Notes under the pieces: model-generated
The model's input: the letters and a program-made list of their open reading frames with translations, nothing else
Database searches by the model: none
Told to the model about the DNA's origin: nothing
Made by a program: the position numbers and the translations under genes
Part shown: positions 47,671 to 58,560 of the stretch, in pieces
Layout: each line of letters starts with the position of its first letter
Position numbering within the stretch: the first letter of the stretch is position 1
DNA from: Himantopus leucocephalus
Taxonomy: Eukaryota; Chordata; Aves; Charadriiformes; Recurvirostridae
Assembly: GCA_003993805.1 (NCBI GenBank)
Contig: RSEF01000003.1
Span: forward strand, 64,240,635-64,304,634
DNA: 64,000 nucleotides
Direction of reading: 5' to 3'

Positions 47671-49878
47671 ATTTTACTGACTTACAACCACTGCTAGTAC
47701 AGAAAATGAAAGAACTGGACCTAGCATTTATCTAGGTTCTTTCGCATGTTGGTCGATAATACCCAGTAAAGGTCAAGTGCCCTAGGAACTGATTTCATTT
47801 GTGGTTACACTCCCTCTCCCTGGTGCAGCTCTTCCTTCAGATCTGAACTGAAATATTGTTTTTCTCTTTCCCCCTGCGCAAGGATTTTCAAGCTGGGGTT
47901 ATCTATTCAAAACTGAGAGCTGTTTTTCTGTCTGATCTTTTTTCTTCTGTCAACACTCCTTGCAGTGTGTCTTTGAGTCTCATTAAGGCTCCTATTAAAA
48001 AAAAAAAAATTACAATAATTTGTCCCAGCCTTTTAAACAGGGAGAAGTTTTTGGAGTGGAAACAACTTGTGACAAAAAGAAAAGAGGCATCTGAAAAGCA
48101 GTGTCCTTATTTAATTTCACTGTTTTTCTAGAATTAAGGCTACGTCTATGCTATTAAGTAGGATGACATTATAGAGCAAAGGAGTTGGTGCTGAGGACTT
48201 GGTGTGCACCCCACATACCTTTCAGAGGGTGTGAGCTCAGGCTCAGGTCTGCCCTGTGGAAGGAGCAGACACGGAGGCTGGAGCTGACCTCACAGGTAGC
48301 TTTGGCTCAGGAGAAGTCCAGTCCCTGCCTTCCCGTGCTGCTCAGCAACATGAACTGAAGACTGGCAAGTGAAGATCCCTGGGACATTTGCCACAGATGT
48401 GGCTTCCCGAGCCGAACAAAACCGCTTCTGTTTTCTGAGACGGGAGCCAAATTCCCTGTCGCGCCTCTCAGGCTGTGGGCGACACAATGGAGTTGTAAAT
48501 TGCTGCTATCACAATATGTTAGTGATGATAATGAAGTAGGCTGGCCTGGGAGTTTATTACTGACAGAAATTATTCTTCGTCAATGATTCAAACCTATCTG
48601 TGGTGACTGGAAGTTAGCACCAGCACGTGAGTGTCTTGCTGAGTTAACAGAACCAGCCCAGGAGGATGGTGCCCATGTAATGCATAACAAGTGCTGCTGG
48701 CAGTGCCCCAGCCCATGCTAGGAAGCAGATTTTTGTGTTTTGGATGTCCTGGAAAACTCTTTGGAAATTGGAAGAGCCAGAGACGAGACTGGAGAGTTGA
48801 CAGACTCAAGGAAGGGCAGGGACAGATGTCACGGTGATGGGTAAAAAGAGTTAAAGAGAGGGTGAGAAAATGGATGGGAATACAAACCAGAGAAATCAGT
48901 TTTTGCCATCCTGAGCTTGAAAGGCGGGGGAACTTCCACCCTGATGGATAAATGCATGGCCAAGAAAAGCCATATCTGCACAGAACTGCTTAAGCTCAAA
49001 ATGAGATGATCCAAAAGTAATGAAAAAAATATCTCTGAGTAGACACTCAAATGAGTCTCCGCAGGAACAGCCATTATCATCTGGTTTGTACAGCACCTGG
49101 CAAGCTGAAATCTCACCCATGGCAGCTTATAGTTTTTACAATATAGATGTTCGAGGCTAAATAAAAACAATCAGATCCATTTTATTCTTCTAACAAGCAA
49201 TAACTGAGTGAAAAGCATTCCTGCAAGAACTCCTCAGTCTTAGTGAGATTTAGTGTAGTTAATAACTTTATTCATTTATTCATTTGTGGCTTTTACATAG
49301 CCCACCGTAACTGACAATACCAATAACAAATACCATGACAGAACGACAGTCATATAATTGAAATATAGACATGAAGTTATGACTCCTGGGTATATTTCTG
49401 GTGTGTCAGTGTCTGGCTTCTAAATGTTATCAGAAACTCATTTTTTGAGTTTTACCACAATAGGCTATATCGCTGTCAGCGGTAAACATCAACTAAGAAA
49501 AACTGACCTTTAAAAAAAGGCCTTTAAGAGGTTAAGTTTACTGCGTGCTGCTGACACTATGAAAAGTAACCAACATATTATAAAAATCACACTTTGAAAA
49601 CAAAAGCCAAATAAAAATATCCAGTAGAATCATTCACTCAGCAAAAGCAAAATTGCTGAAAGGTATTCCTCTACCACACTCACGCAGTAGCAGGTTAACT
49701 TGGTCATAAACAAAAGCTGAGGCAATCACCTTGCCAAACACCACCTTAATAGCACAAACTGCCTTTAATAGTCAAAAGCAATGAAACAGCAGGCGGGCTC
49801 TCATTAAAACCACACATTCCTCGTTAAAACAGACAGCCATTCAAGGTAATGGCTATTTGGCAGTATCTTCCACAAAAA
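47671..49878. other. Intergenic stretch, nothing coding
   Basis: No gene is supported. It contains a poly(A) run at about 47997-48009. Overlapping minus-strand frames at 48829-49170 and 48896-49120 look like chance. Confidence 0.5.
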
Positions 49879-49978
49879 NNNNNNNNNNNNNNNNNNNNNN
49901 NNNNNNNNNNNNNNNNNNNNNNNNNNNNNNNNNNNNNNNNNNNNNNNNNNNNNNNNNNNNNNNNNNNNNNNNNNNNNN
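49879..49978. other. Assembly gap (100 N) at a poly(A) tract
   Basis: Exactly 100 N between ACAAAAA and a long interrupted A-run (about 49979-50024, with CC and CCCC breaks). The gap most likely marks a homopolymer or A-rich simple repeat of unknown length. Confidence 0.98.
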
Positions 49979-50024
49979 AAAAAAAAAAAAAAACCAAAAA
50001 AAAACCCCAAAGCAAACCCCAAAA

Positions 50025-51359
50025 ATTGAAAACTTTCTAACATTTGATGTTCACTGAGCATGACATTTCATCTTGCATACTCGGGCTGTGACTTTCTCCA
50101 GTGATTTGCTTCTTGTTTACATTTGATTTATGTCTCATTTATGTGGGAAATCAAATGTGTGAACTGGCTTTGTGTAAACTTCAAAACAGACAGTTTTATA
50201 TGTTGCAGGGATTCACGTCACTGTGTGATCGTACAAAAATAGCAAGTAGACCACCAAAAAAAAAGATGCTTGCTGTACAGACTCCCTTCCTGCTTTTTGT
50301 TAATGATGATGGAAAATGCCTCCTAAAAAACCTCAAGAATTGCAAGATAAACAACAAGATTACATCCACTCTGCTGTAGCTCAAATCCAACATTAACAGG
50401 TATCAGCACCAGGGTATCATCACCAGAAACTAAGGATGGTCACCCTTGCTCCAGCGTGGCTGTTCAAACAAGAGGTGGGAACAGGCACAGACCGTCTTTA
50501 AAACAGCCACCAGAAATGATGGAGCTGTCTCCAGACAGAATTACTATAGGAAACACATTAACATAAGATACAGTTTTTTTCCAGTTAATTGACAGCCATG
50601 TAAAGGTTAATGCTAAAATCAACTCTCCGCAAATGCTATAGGTAATTGTTGTGAACTTACAAACATTAATTATACCTCACATCATTCTCTATGGAGCATC
50701 CAATTAACAGATGAAAAATTAAGAACTTAAAAGTCCTGATCCTGCTCATACCAAAAACGGTATCACAATACAACTGGTTCCAAGGTACCAGAAGCTTCAG
50801 TATGATAGGAGTGAAAGGTGGCAAGTATGACAATATTTTAAAACAGCCACTAATCCAAGGAAGTAGAGATCATTAAGTTTGACTTCCATACCAGCAAAGC
50901 TAGATGAAACCACAATAATATAAAAAATAGATTTTTGCAGGGGCATAGAAGAACAGTATAATAATTTCAACAGTTTACCATGGGCAAATGCTGCAACCTG
51001 TGTTGTAAATGCTCTTGAAGAGGGAGTGAATGGAGAGAGACATAATGACCTTTTTTACTATGGAAAAACTAGAGTAATCCAAACTAAAATTGATTGTAAA
51101 CCGCCTCAGAAAAGTCACACAATACTGAATGACTGAGTGAAAAAACATGCCAGATGAAACATAAAGTGATACAGATGGAGGGGGAAATGATGCATTTGTG
51201 ATGACAGACTTTGTTAGCTATTACCAGTCAGAAAAGAGAACTTGTCATCATTGCAGAAGCTTCTGAAAACTTCAGCTCATCAGTCAGCAGTAGCCGAAAG
51301 GACAAACACGGTCCAATTAATTGTTAGGAAAAGAAGAGCAGCAGAAATAGAGAATACCC
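50025..51359. other. Intergenic stretch, nothing coding
   Basis: No gene or repeat family is recognised apart from the A-rich edge of the gap. Confidence 0.5.
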
Positions 51360-51970
51360 CTATGTCTGTATAGAAATCCCACGTATTTCTCATATCTTGA
51401 GTGTCATGTACAATTCTAGCTATTTCCATTTCTGAGAAGAAGGAGAAAAAGCATTGAGAGGAGTATAATGGTGATTAGAGGTAAGGAATTTCTTCTGTGG
51501 ATACCAAGATTTAATCTCTTCATTTCTGTCTGAGAGAGAATAGGTCAGAGATTTATTAAAACAAGATTGGTATGGAGAATGGGAGCAGGAAACTATACAC
51601 CTTTCATCACAGCACAGAGTTAGAGAGAAACTAAGTTGAATATTTTGGAAGCAAATTTAAAAGAAAGAGAAGGAAATATTTTTCATACAATGGTGGTCAA
51701 TTGCTGAACTCATTGGCACAGGAGGCTTTGGAGGCCAAGAGATTAAATGGGCTCAGAAGTGATTAGTCAAATTGATGGAAGGAAGTTTGTCAGAGGCTGT
51801 TAAACTCAGCCCCTGAACAGGGGCTAGCAAGGGGCTAGAAGCTGTGGATACATTACTACGTATTCAGCCTGTTCTTGTCATCTTTCTCTAATCATATGCT
51901 GCTTCCCTCAGAATCCTCCCTTTGACAATAGGCTATAGGCAGACCTTTAACTGAAACAGTGTGGACACTC
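51360..51970 (+). mobile_element. Ancient CR1-lineage LINE fragment
   Basis: This diverged copy follows the word order of older amniote CR1 3' ends. CATATCTTGAGTGTCATGTA lies near the start; AGCAAATTTAAAAGAAAGAG, then GAAATATTTTTCATACAATG, then GAACTCATTGGCACAGGAGG, then GGCCAAGAGATTAAATGGG and CAAATTGATGGAAGGAAGTT follow. It has no ATTCTATG tail and the frame is broken. It is far older than the 52.7-kb copy beside it. Confidence 0.75.
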
Positions 51971-52710
51971 ACAGGGTCCTGAATCCTGAATTTTAGCCAA
52001 GAACATGCCAATTTTTTGCAAAACTGAGAGTAGCTGAGAATCCTGATTTCTGTTTATTTGTCTTGGAAATTTTCTTCAGGTTGCATTTACTCTGTGGTCA
52101 TTTCCACTTACCTCAGGGTGAGTAGCTGGTATCAAACTTCATTGGTATTTCTTGGTGGTTTGAGTTTTTTTTGTTTGGTTGGTTCTTTTTTAAGTAATGT
52201 TATACATCTAGGTGGTAAGAGAAACAACCTTTATAGAGAAAAATGAAACTTGTATTTGTTTTCATCTCCTGTAATCACAGGCTCCATTAAATAGGATACC
52301 GTGCTCCAAGGGTTTTCAGGAATGGGAATTACACTATTCTGTAATTACTGCCTTACTCCTCGGGTATCTGCCATTTCCATGACTGTGGTTTTCAATATTT
52401 TTTGCTGTTAAAACCTTGAATTTTTAGTTGACAGTTATAGATCTCTTTTATAGTGCCCAAGACGATCTTGCTCTTGCTTTAGGATGGGACTAAACCTATT
52501 CAAATTGTTGTTCTTCAGGACTTTTTGTAGCACATAAGGTAACTAGCATATCTGTCACTGAAGATATAGGGGACTGTAGATTTCAGCTTTGTGTTTAAAA
52601 TGCTTTGAGGAACTTGCATTTTAGACAACTGGAAAATTTATCATTTGACCCCCGTTAATGGAAGTGTTTTCCCTCTAACTGGAGATAACATTCATGCCCT
52701 ATGATGGACG

Positions 52711-53001
52711 TCCAGTGATAGGATGAGAGGTAATGGGTTCAAGTTAAGCCAGGCAAGGTTTAGGCTGGATATTAGGAAAAATTTTTTCACTGAAAGGGTT
52801 ATTCAACATTGGAATAGGCTGCCCAGGGAGGTGGTGGATTCGCCATCCCTGGAGGTGTTTAAAAATAGGATAGATGTGGTACTTGGGGATATGGTTTAGC
52901 TGTGGTTTTGTCAGGTTAGGTTAATGGTTGGACTAGATGATCTGAAAGGTCCCTTCCAACCTTAACGATTCTATGATTCTATGATTCTATGATTCTATGA
53001 T
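52711..53001 (+). mobile_element. CR1 LINE, 5'-truncated, with terminal octamer array
   Basis: A plus-strand CR1 3' end of about 290 bp. It opens with GTGATAGGATGAGAGGTAAT, contains GGAATAGGCTGCCCAGGGAG and GACTAGATGATCTGAAAGGT, and ends in about four ATTCTATG repeats (from 52968), the avian CR1 hallmark. Its tail region (ATATGGTTTAGCTGTGGTTT) differs from the 35.2-kb copy, so it belongs to another CR1 subfamily. Confidence 0.97.
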
Positions 53002-56000
53002 TTGTATGTTACATTCTAGACTGTCTAAATCAGACTGTTTATTTGTGCCTTGTATTATGCTAAATCCCTTATTAGAGTACAATTGTTAGCATAAGACACA
53101 CAGTTCCACTTTTATTTCTGCTAAAACCAATGTTTAAGTTCTTTGCTTTTTAGTCTTTGGTGTGTCTATGTTGGAAAGGAACAAAAGTTAAACCGGCAGG
53201 TGCAAGGCGTGCTGAACTTCTGGGCCTATTTGCTTTACCTTGTGGCAAAACAGATGAAATTATTGAATCCAAATAATCTGAAACTATGCAAAAGGAGACA
53301 AGGGGGTTTGAATCCTGGATTCTGCCTTAGCTTCTCTCGTCTCAATATTGTACCTTTCCCCACCATGCTTCACTGTACACTTTTTATCTTCAGTTACAAG
53401 ACAAATGTCTTCCATCTCTTCAGTCTTTGCAGATGAAGAAACAAGAAAAAAAATTGTCAGCGTCACAACACTGACTTTCTCTCAACCTGACTTTAGTAAA
53501 AAACAGCCTTATATTTACTCCTACCTCCCCATCTCCAGTTGTCCCTCACCCTTGTTTCCTTTACCAGCTCCAGTGGTGCCTAAAGAGTGCATTTTCCCTG
53601 CAATAGTTTGTATGTAGGTCCATCCCTGCAGAGTGTGTTGACAGAAGGAGACCATAAAGAAAAATCCTGAATCCCATCAAAATATGAAGCCCTTTTGTGA
53701 AATGGAGAAAAGGGTTCAAAACTGGAGTCCCATACCAAAACTCATTTCAGTGCATTGAAAGAAAAAAATGAAAGCCATGGCATAAAATGATCTTTATCAT
53801 TTACTTGGTTCCCTTTTGTACTTGACTTGGTACAAGTAATGGGAATTTGTCCTTAGACACTACTTGCAATGTCCAGGAATATGAGAGAGAACATTTAGGT
53901 CTCCACAATACTTATATTCCAGCCGTCTAATCCTATATTCTTATGCAAGCTACTTTCCTACTGGAGCTGATAGGAATTTTGCCAAGCTATTGCCTTGAAT
54001 TGAAATGGTATGTGTGGGAGGACTGTGGAGTGACACTCTGAGGATATTTAGGCATGGCAGATACTCATTATGCACTCAGAAATATTTCATAATGAAATGT
54101 TATAAATTACAGGCACTGATATTTCCTTCTAAACTGTTTCAAAAATAAAACACATCAAGAAATTTATCTATAAAGCTGCCTTTCCATTCCTTGTCCTTCA
54201 AATGGATCTGTCAAGTATTTGTTCCACATTTTGCAAATGTCTTAAGCTGACTGTTTTTTCCCCGTTTTATCTCTTGTTGGACGCATCTATTTAATGCAAA
54301 TTCTGTGAATGAGGGAAACATCAGGCTTCCCACTTAAAAGGAAGACATGCTCATGCTAATCAGCATATCACTCTGAAAACCCATGTGGAAGGAGACATTT
54401 TTGCCTCACATTAATTCTGAAATGTGCTTGAAAGCTGGGTTTTTTCCTGAATCTTATTGTTGGAGACAGTTATCTTGCTGAAAGGTGACATTGGCTGTGA
54501 CATGGGCAGATAGGGAGCCACACTGCAAGGAAAAGTTGCCATTCTGTTTTATAACGATTTAGCTGCAATGGAAAAACATGACTTTATGTGATTTACAAGC
54601 TTCTGTCTAAACCACTGTGGGGTTTCTTCTACTGAGCTCCACCAGTGGCTCCATTGGCACTATGGATGCAAGATGAGCACCTTCATGCATCAGTCCCTCA
54701 GATGCCTCCACTGGCTGAGACTGCAAAGTTATATACCACATGGGAAAAGAACTGGGATAAGCAGTGAATGGTTTGATAATCCTTCCCTGCAGTACATATT
54801 TTTAGCTCTTGGTTTTGTATGAGTTTTAGGACAGGAAATTTAAGGACAACTTGCTGTTGCTCAGCTAGCAAACATGCTACGAGAGCCTGTAATGGCAAGC
54901 GAGGCTGCCTTGAGAAAAAGAATTGAAATACAAAATGCACAGAACTCCCTTAATTTGAGTGAAGTAGTGTTTATTCTCATGAGAAAATTGTGGGTGCCAG
55001 AGGTTTATGTTATGTAATGAAGAAAAACTTAATAAGAACCACTTGTCAGAAGCTGAAGTTATATTTGGGATTCAGTACCTCTCAGGTAGAGAGGCAAAGA
55101 AAAACACTGATTATGAGGTTTGGCAAAATGATGACTGAGTGAAATGTAATGAGATTTGATGCAGAGGTGGCCAGAGTAGACGCAATGGTTTCGTCTGATT
55201 TCTTAGGTGATGTGACAATGTACAGAGTGTTGTTTTGGCCGCTTGTAGCAGTGTGTCAGTATCTGGCTGCTGAAAATTAATATGCCCTGCTGAGAAATAC
55301 AGTTTGTTTCTGTTATCTTGCAAAGGTAGATAGACAACTGAGATAATAAGTTGTTTGTTTCTGAAAAGCCTAAATCTAAAAATTCTAATGAGGTCAGGGA
55401 GAATTTGATTTAAATTATTAATTACATAACTCATAGAAATTGGTCTAAGCTATAAATTTTTATAATTTTGAAACCTCTATATCCATGCAGGCAGACAGCT
55501 TTAATAGGAAGGGATATCACAAAGAGACAAATTGATCCACAGATTTTCCTTCCTATCAGAATTTCTCCTATTTTGCCCGTTTAAAGCCTAGCCTAGATGT
55601 ACTGTTCCCTCATACAGATCATTGCTACATTTTGAGTAGCATTTTGAAAGATGATGCTGTTTATATTCGATACAATGAAGTTGTAGAACTCCATTGGCAG
55701 TCAAAATACCAAAACTGGCATCTTGGCAGTTATCTCTTCACAGGGCATCAGTCTGGAAGGATTAGACTAAGTGAGAGCTTTGGTACTAAATGACCCAGTT
55801 TGCCACAACAATGTTCTGAGTTTCATTTGAAAGAAGGAATTCAATTTCATGGCATTTCTGCTGACCTCTAAAGCTTCTTAGAGCTTGATTTTTTTTGAAA
55901 AATAGTTGTAATCTGTTGGCATGAAAAGATCCAGCAGGATATACTTGTTTTGGATGGGAAACCTCATCACAGAAACAAAAACAAATACACAGCCTGTTTC

Positions 56001-57219
56001 ATATTTCAGCTGAAAGTGGACACCTGAAGTAGCTGCAGCTGGTAGATGATGTTGGAAACATTGTGTGTCTGTCTTTGTTTTTAAGTAGTTTATCAATTAG
56101 CTTACTTGAAAAGTGAAGATTTGAGTTAAAGATCCTTAGTAATGAGCACGGCACAAATTGTATGTATTGCTATTGCATTCTGCTTAGAAAACACCATCCA
56201 CATAGATAAGTGATACTGCTACTGTTTTGCCGAGATGCATTGTGGGACATTAGTTTAGTATTAAAAATAAGTTTTAGTTGAAGGGGTTTAATCTTGCCTT
56301 AATTCTTTACGGAATATAAATGATCATTGCATCTTTCTAAAAGGGAACTATTCACATGAAGTGCCACAAGGGAAATCTACAGAAATTATGAACTAGAAAT
56401 GCCATCACTGAATAAGCTTCAATATATTTATTAATGATTGCAAATGAGGAATGGTGGTTTTTACCTGCATTAACAACTGTGAAATTTCTTTAAAGAGAAG
56501 AGATAGGGATGCCTTAAAGCAGCTTGGAGGATGAAACTAAAATTGACTGCCAAGTATAGCAGTACCTTCCCTCTCTGCTCTTGACAATATAGATACTTTC
56601 AGCTGATTCTGCTCTGGAATGTATTCATGAGGATTTAACCTGTGTATCTTAGAGGGAAAATTGGCCTTTTGTAAGGAGGTTAGATCTTTATGTCCTGATG
56701 GTTGAGTAATACAAGACAAATGATAGGATATTTCCTTAGCTACTCTGGCATTTCCTTAAATTGCATGTAAAAATGGAATAAGAATAGAAGTCATATAATT
56801 ATAGCTGATTTTATAGCTGATAAAAAAAGAACCAATTTACAAAGAAGTGAGAAAAATATGGAATTTGGTTCTCTGTATTAGCATGAAGATACAAGTTTCT
56901 GGCAGAACAGAAAACTCCATACAAAAAACGTCCACTCATATTCACATGATTGCAAAATCTCCATCTGTCTTGCTCCAATACAATAGACCTCAGGCAATAT
57001 CTGCCAGAAAGGAAAGGGTTAGCAGTTGTCCAGAAATAGTTAGGATAGCCTTGCAGGCCTCAGGCATAACTTCGTGGGGGATCAAAAGGACTCTGAGCTG
57101 AAAACCTTAGCAATTAAGATCAACTGCTCAATGACAACGTTAGGTAGGTGCTTAATACCAGCCTGAAAAGTTACTCAAGTGTTAGGAATTAATGGGAAAT
57201 AAATAGAGAACAAAGAAGA
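53002..57219. other. Intergenic stretch with one possible conserved block
   Basis: No gene is supported. The segment at about 54285-54430 is complex and contains octamer-like words (AATGCAAAT-type and CATGCTAAT), suggesting a conserved non-coding element. The 107-codon minus frame at 55111-55434 has no recognisable feature. Confidence 0.4.
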
Positions 57220-57650
57220 AAATGTCATTCTACCATTGCATAAACCAAAAGTTATCTCACATCATGGATCAAGTAGGCAGCTCTGGTTACCTCATCTCTG
57301 AAAAGATACAGAACAACTAGACAAGTTTTGGAAAAAGGCCACAGGAATGATCAGAGGAACTAAACATTTTCCACATGAGAAATGATTGAGTCATTTGGGA
57401 AGAAAGGAGGAGAAATTTGAGGAGGACATTACAGAGGCCTACAAAATTATGAGTCCCATGGGGAAGAAATATAGGGGTCAATTGTTCCCTGTCTTTTCCA
57501 GTAGAACTGGAGGCCATCACATGAATCCAGCCAGAAACAGATTCAAAACCAAAAAATACAAGCTTTTTCACTCAACAGTTTTCAGCCCTGCCAATGGATG
57601 TGTGGGCAAGAAGGTTACAGGGCTTTTACAGGGCTTCTCAGGGAGACTGG
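57220..57650 (+). mobile_element. Ancient CR1-lineage LINE fragment
   Basis: Diverged plus-strand CR1 sequence. TACAGAACAACTAGACAAG, GGCCACAGGAATGATCAGAG, GAGGCCTACAAAATTATGAG, GGCCATCACATGAATCCAGC and AACAGATTCAAAACCAAAAA follow the order of older CR1 ORF2 C-terminal sequence. The frame is broken and there is no intact 3' tail. It lies just 5' of a younger CR1 copy. Confidence 0.7.
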
Positions 57651-57836
57651 ATTGCAGGTGACCAAAAAGACAAACTACAAAAGGCTCAGGGAAGCCCTGA
57701 AAAAGGTGAGAGGCTGAAGGATGATTTCTCAGGGGGTGTTTGACTAGCAGTAAAAATTATCCCCTAATGACCTATGATAATTAGTACTTCTCCACTGGCC
57801 AACTGTGAATGTTGCTGAAGTTGCATAATGTTTCTA

Positions 57837-57868
57837 TGATAGCCAATGATAGCCAAATGATAGCCAAC
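57837..57868. repeat. 11-bp tandem repeat, three copies
   Basis: ATGATAGCCA recurs three times in succession with 0-1 extra A, immediately before the 5' junction of the next CR1 copy. Confidence 0.8.
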
Positions 57869-58420
57869 TGTATCCTGGGCTGCATCAAAAGAAGTGTGGC
57901 CAGCAGGTGAAGGGAGGTGATTCTGCCCCTCTACTCTGCTCTGCTGAGATCCCACTTGGAGTACTGCATCCAGCTCTGAAGACCTTGGCACAGGAAAGAC
58001 ATGGACCTGTTGGAGTGGGTCCAGAGGAGGGCCACAAAAACAGAGGGCTGAAGCACCTCTCCTGTGAAGAAAAGCTGACAGAGTTGGGGTTGTTCAGCCT
58101 GGAGAAGAGAAGGTTCCGGGGAGACCTTACTGTGGCCTTTCAGTACTTAAAGGGGGCCTACAGGAAAGATTGGGACAAATGTTTTAGCAGGGCCTGTTAA
58201 AATAGGAAAAGGTGTAATGGTTTTAAACTAAGAGAGAGTAGATTTAGACTAGATATGAGGAAGAATTCTTTTACAATGAGTGTGGTGAGATACTGGAACA
58301 GGTTTCCCAGAGAGGTGGTAGATGAACCATCCCTGGAAACATTCAAGGTCAGATTGGACTGGGCTCTGAGCAACCTGATCTAGTTGAAGACATCCCTGGT
58401 CATTGCAGAGGAGGTTGGAG
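57869..58420 (+). mobile_element. CR1 LINE fragment, 3' end lost
   Basis: A plus-strand CR1 copy beginning with GGGCTGCATCAAAAGAAGTG in ORF2. It passes through GACATGGACCTGTTGGAGTG and TTGTTCAGCCTGGAGAAGAG. Its frame has a TAA at about 58198-58200 and further damage after it. It stops at the equivalent of 'catggcagggggttgga' and lacks the last about 60 bases and the ATTCTATG tail. Inverted CR1 sequence replaces them. Confidence 0.93.
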
Positions 58421-58462
58421 AGGTGTTCCATCCCTCTGATCATTTTTGTGGTCCTCCTTCTC
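58421..58462 (-). mobile_element. Inverted CR1 piece fused to the broken CR1 end
   Basis: The plus strand reads GAGGTGTTCCATCCCTCTGA then TCATTTTTGTGGTCCTCCTT, the complement of the internal CR1 segment that appears forward at about 58023-58062 in the same element. It is followed by a doubled TTCTCATTTCC and then CCAACCTCTCC, the complement of bases near the breakpoint. Confidence 0.75.
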
Positions 58463-58520
58463 ATTTCCTTCTCATTTCCAACCTCTCCTTCAAAATGTAC
58501 TAGGAACAGCCATCTTGGCT

Positions 58521-58560
58521 CCCATAATAAATATATTATTATATATATAAATAAATGGCA
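58521..58560. repeat. AT-rich simple repeat
   Basis: A low-complexity run of TA/TAAA units (ATATATTATTATATATATAA). Confidence 0.8.

Noticed and set aside
52968..53001. ATTCTATG array as a microsatellite or CRISPR-like array
   Set aside because: It is the normal terminal octamer repeat of a CR1 element.
57907..58200. 97-codon plus-strand frame as a host gene
   Set aside because: It lies wholly inside a CR1 copy and reads as CR1 ORF2 sequence.
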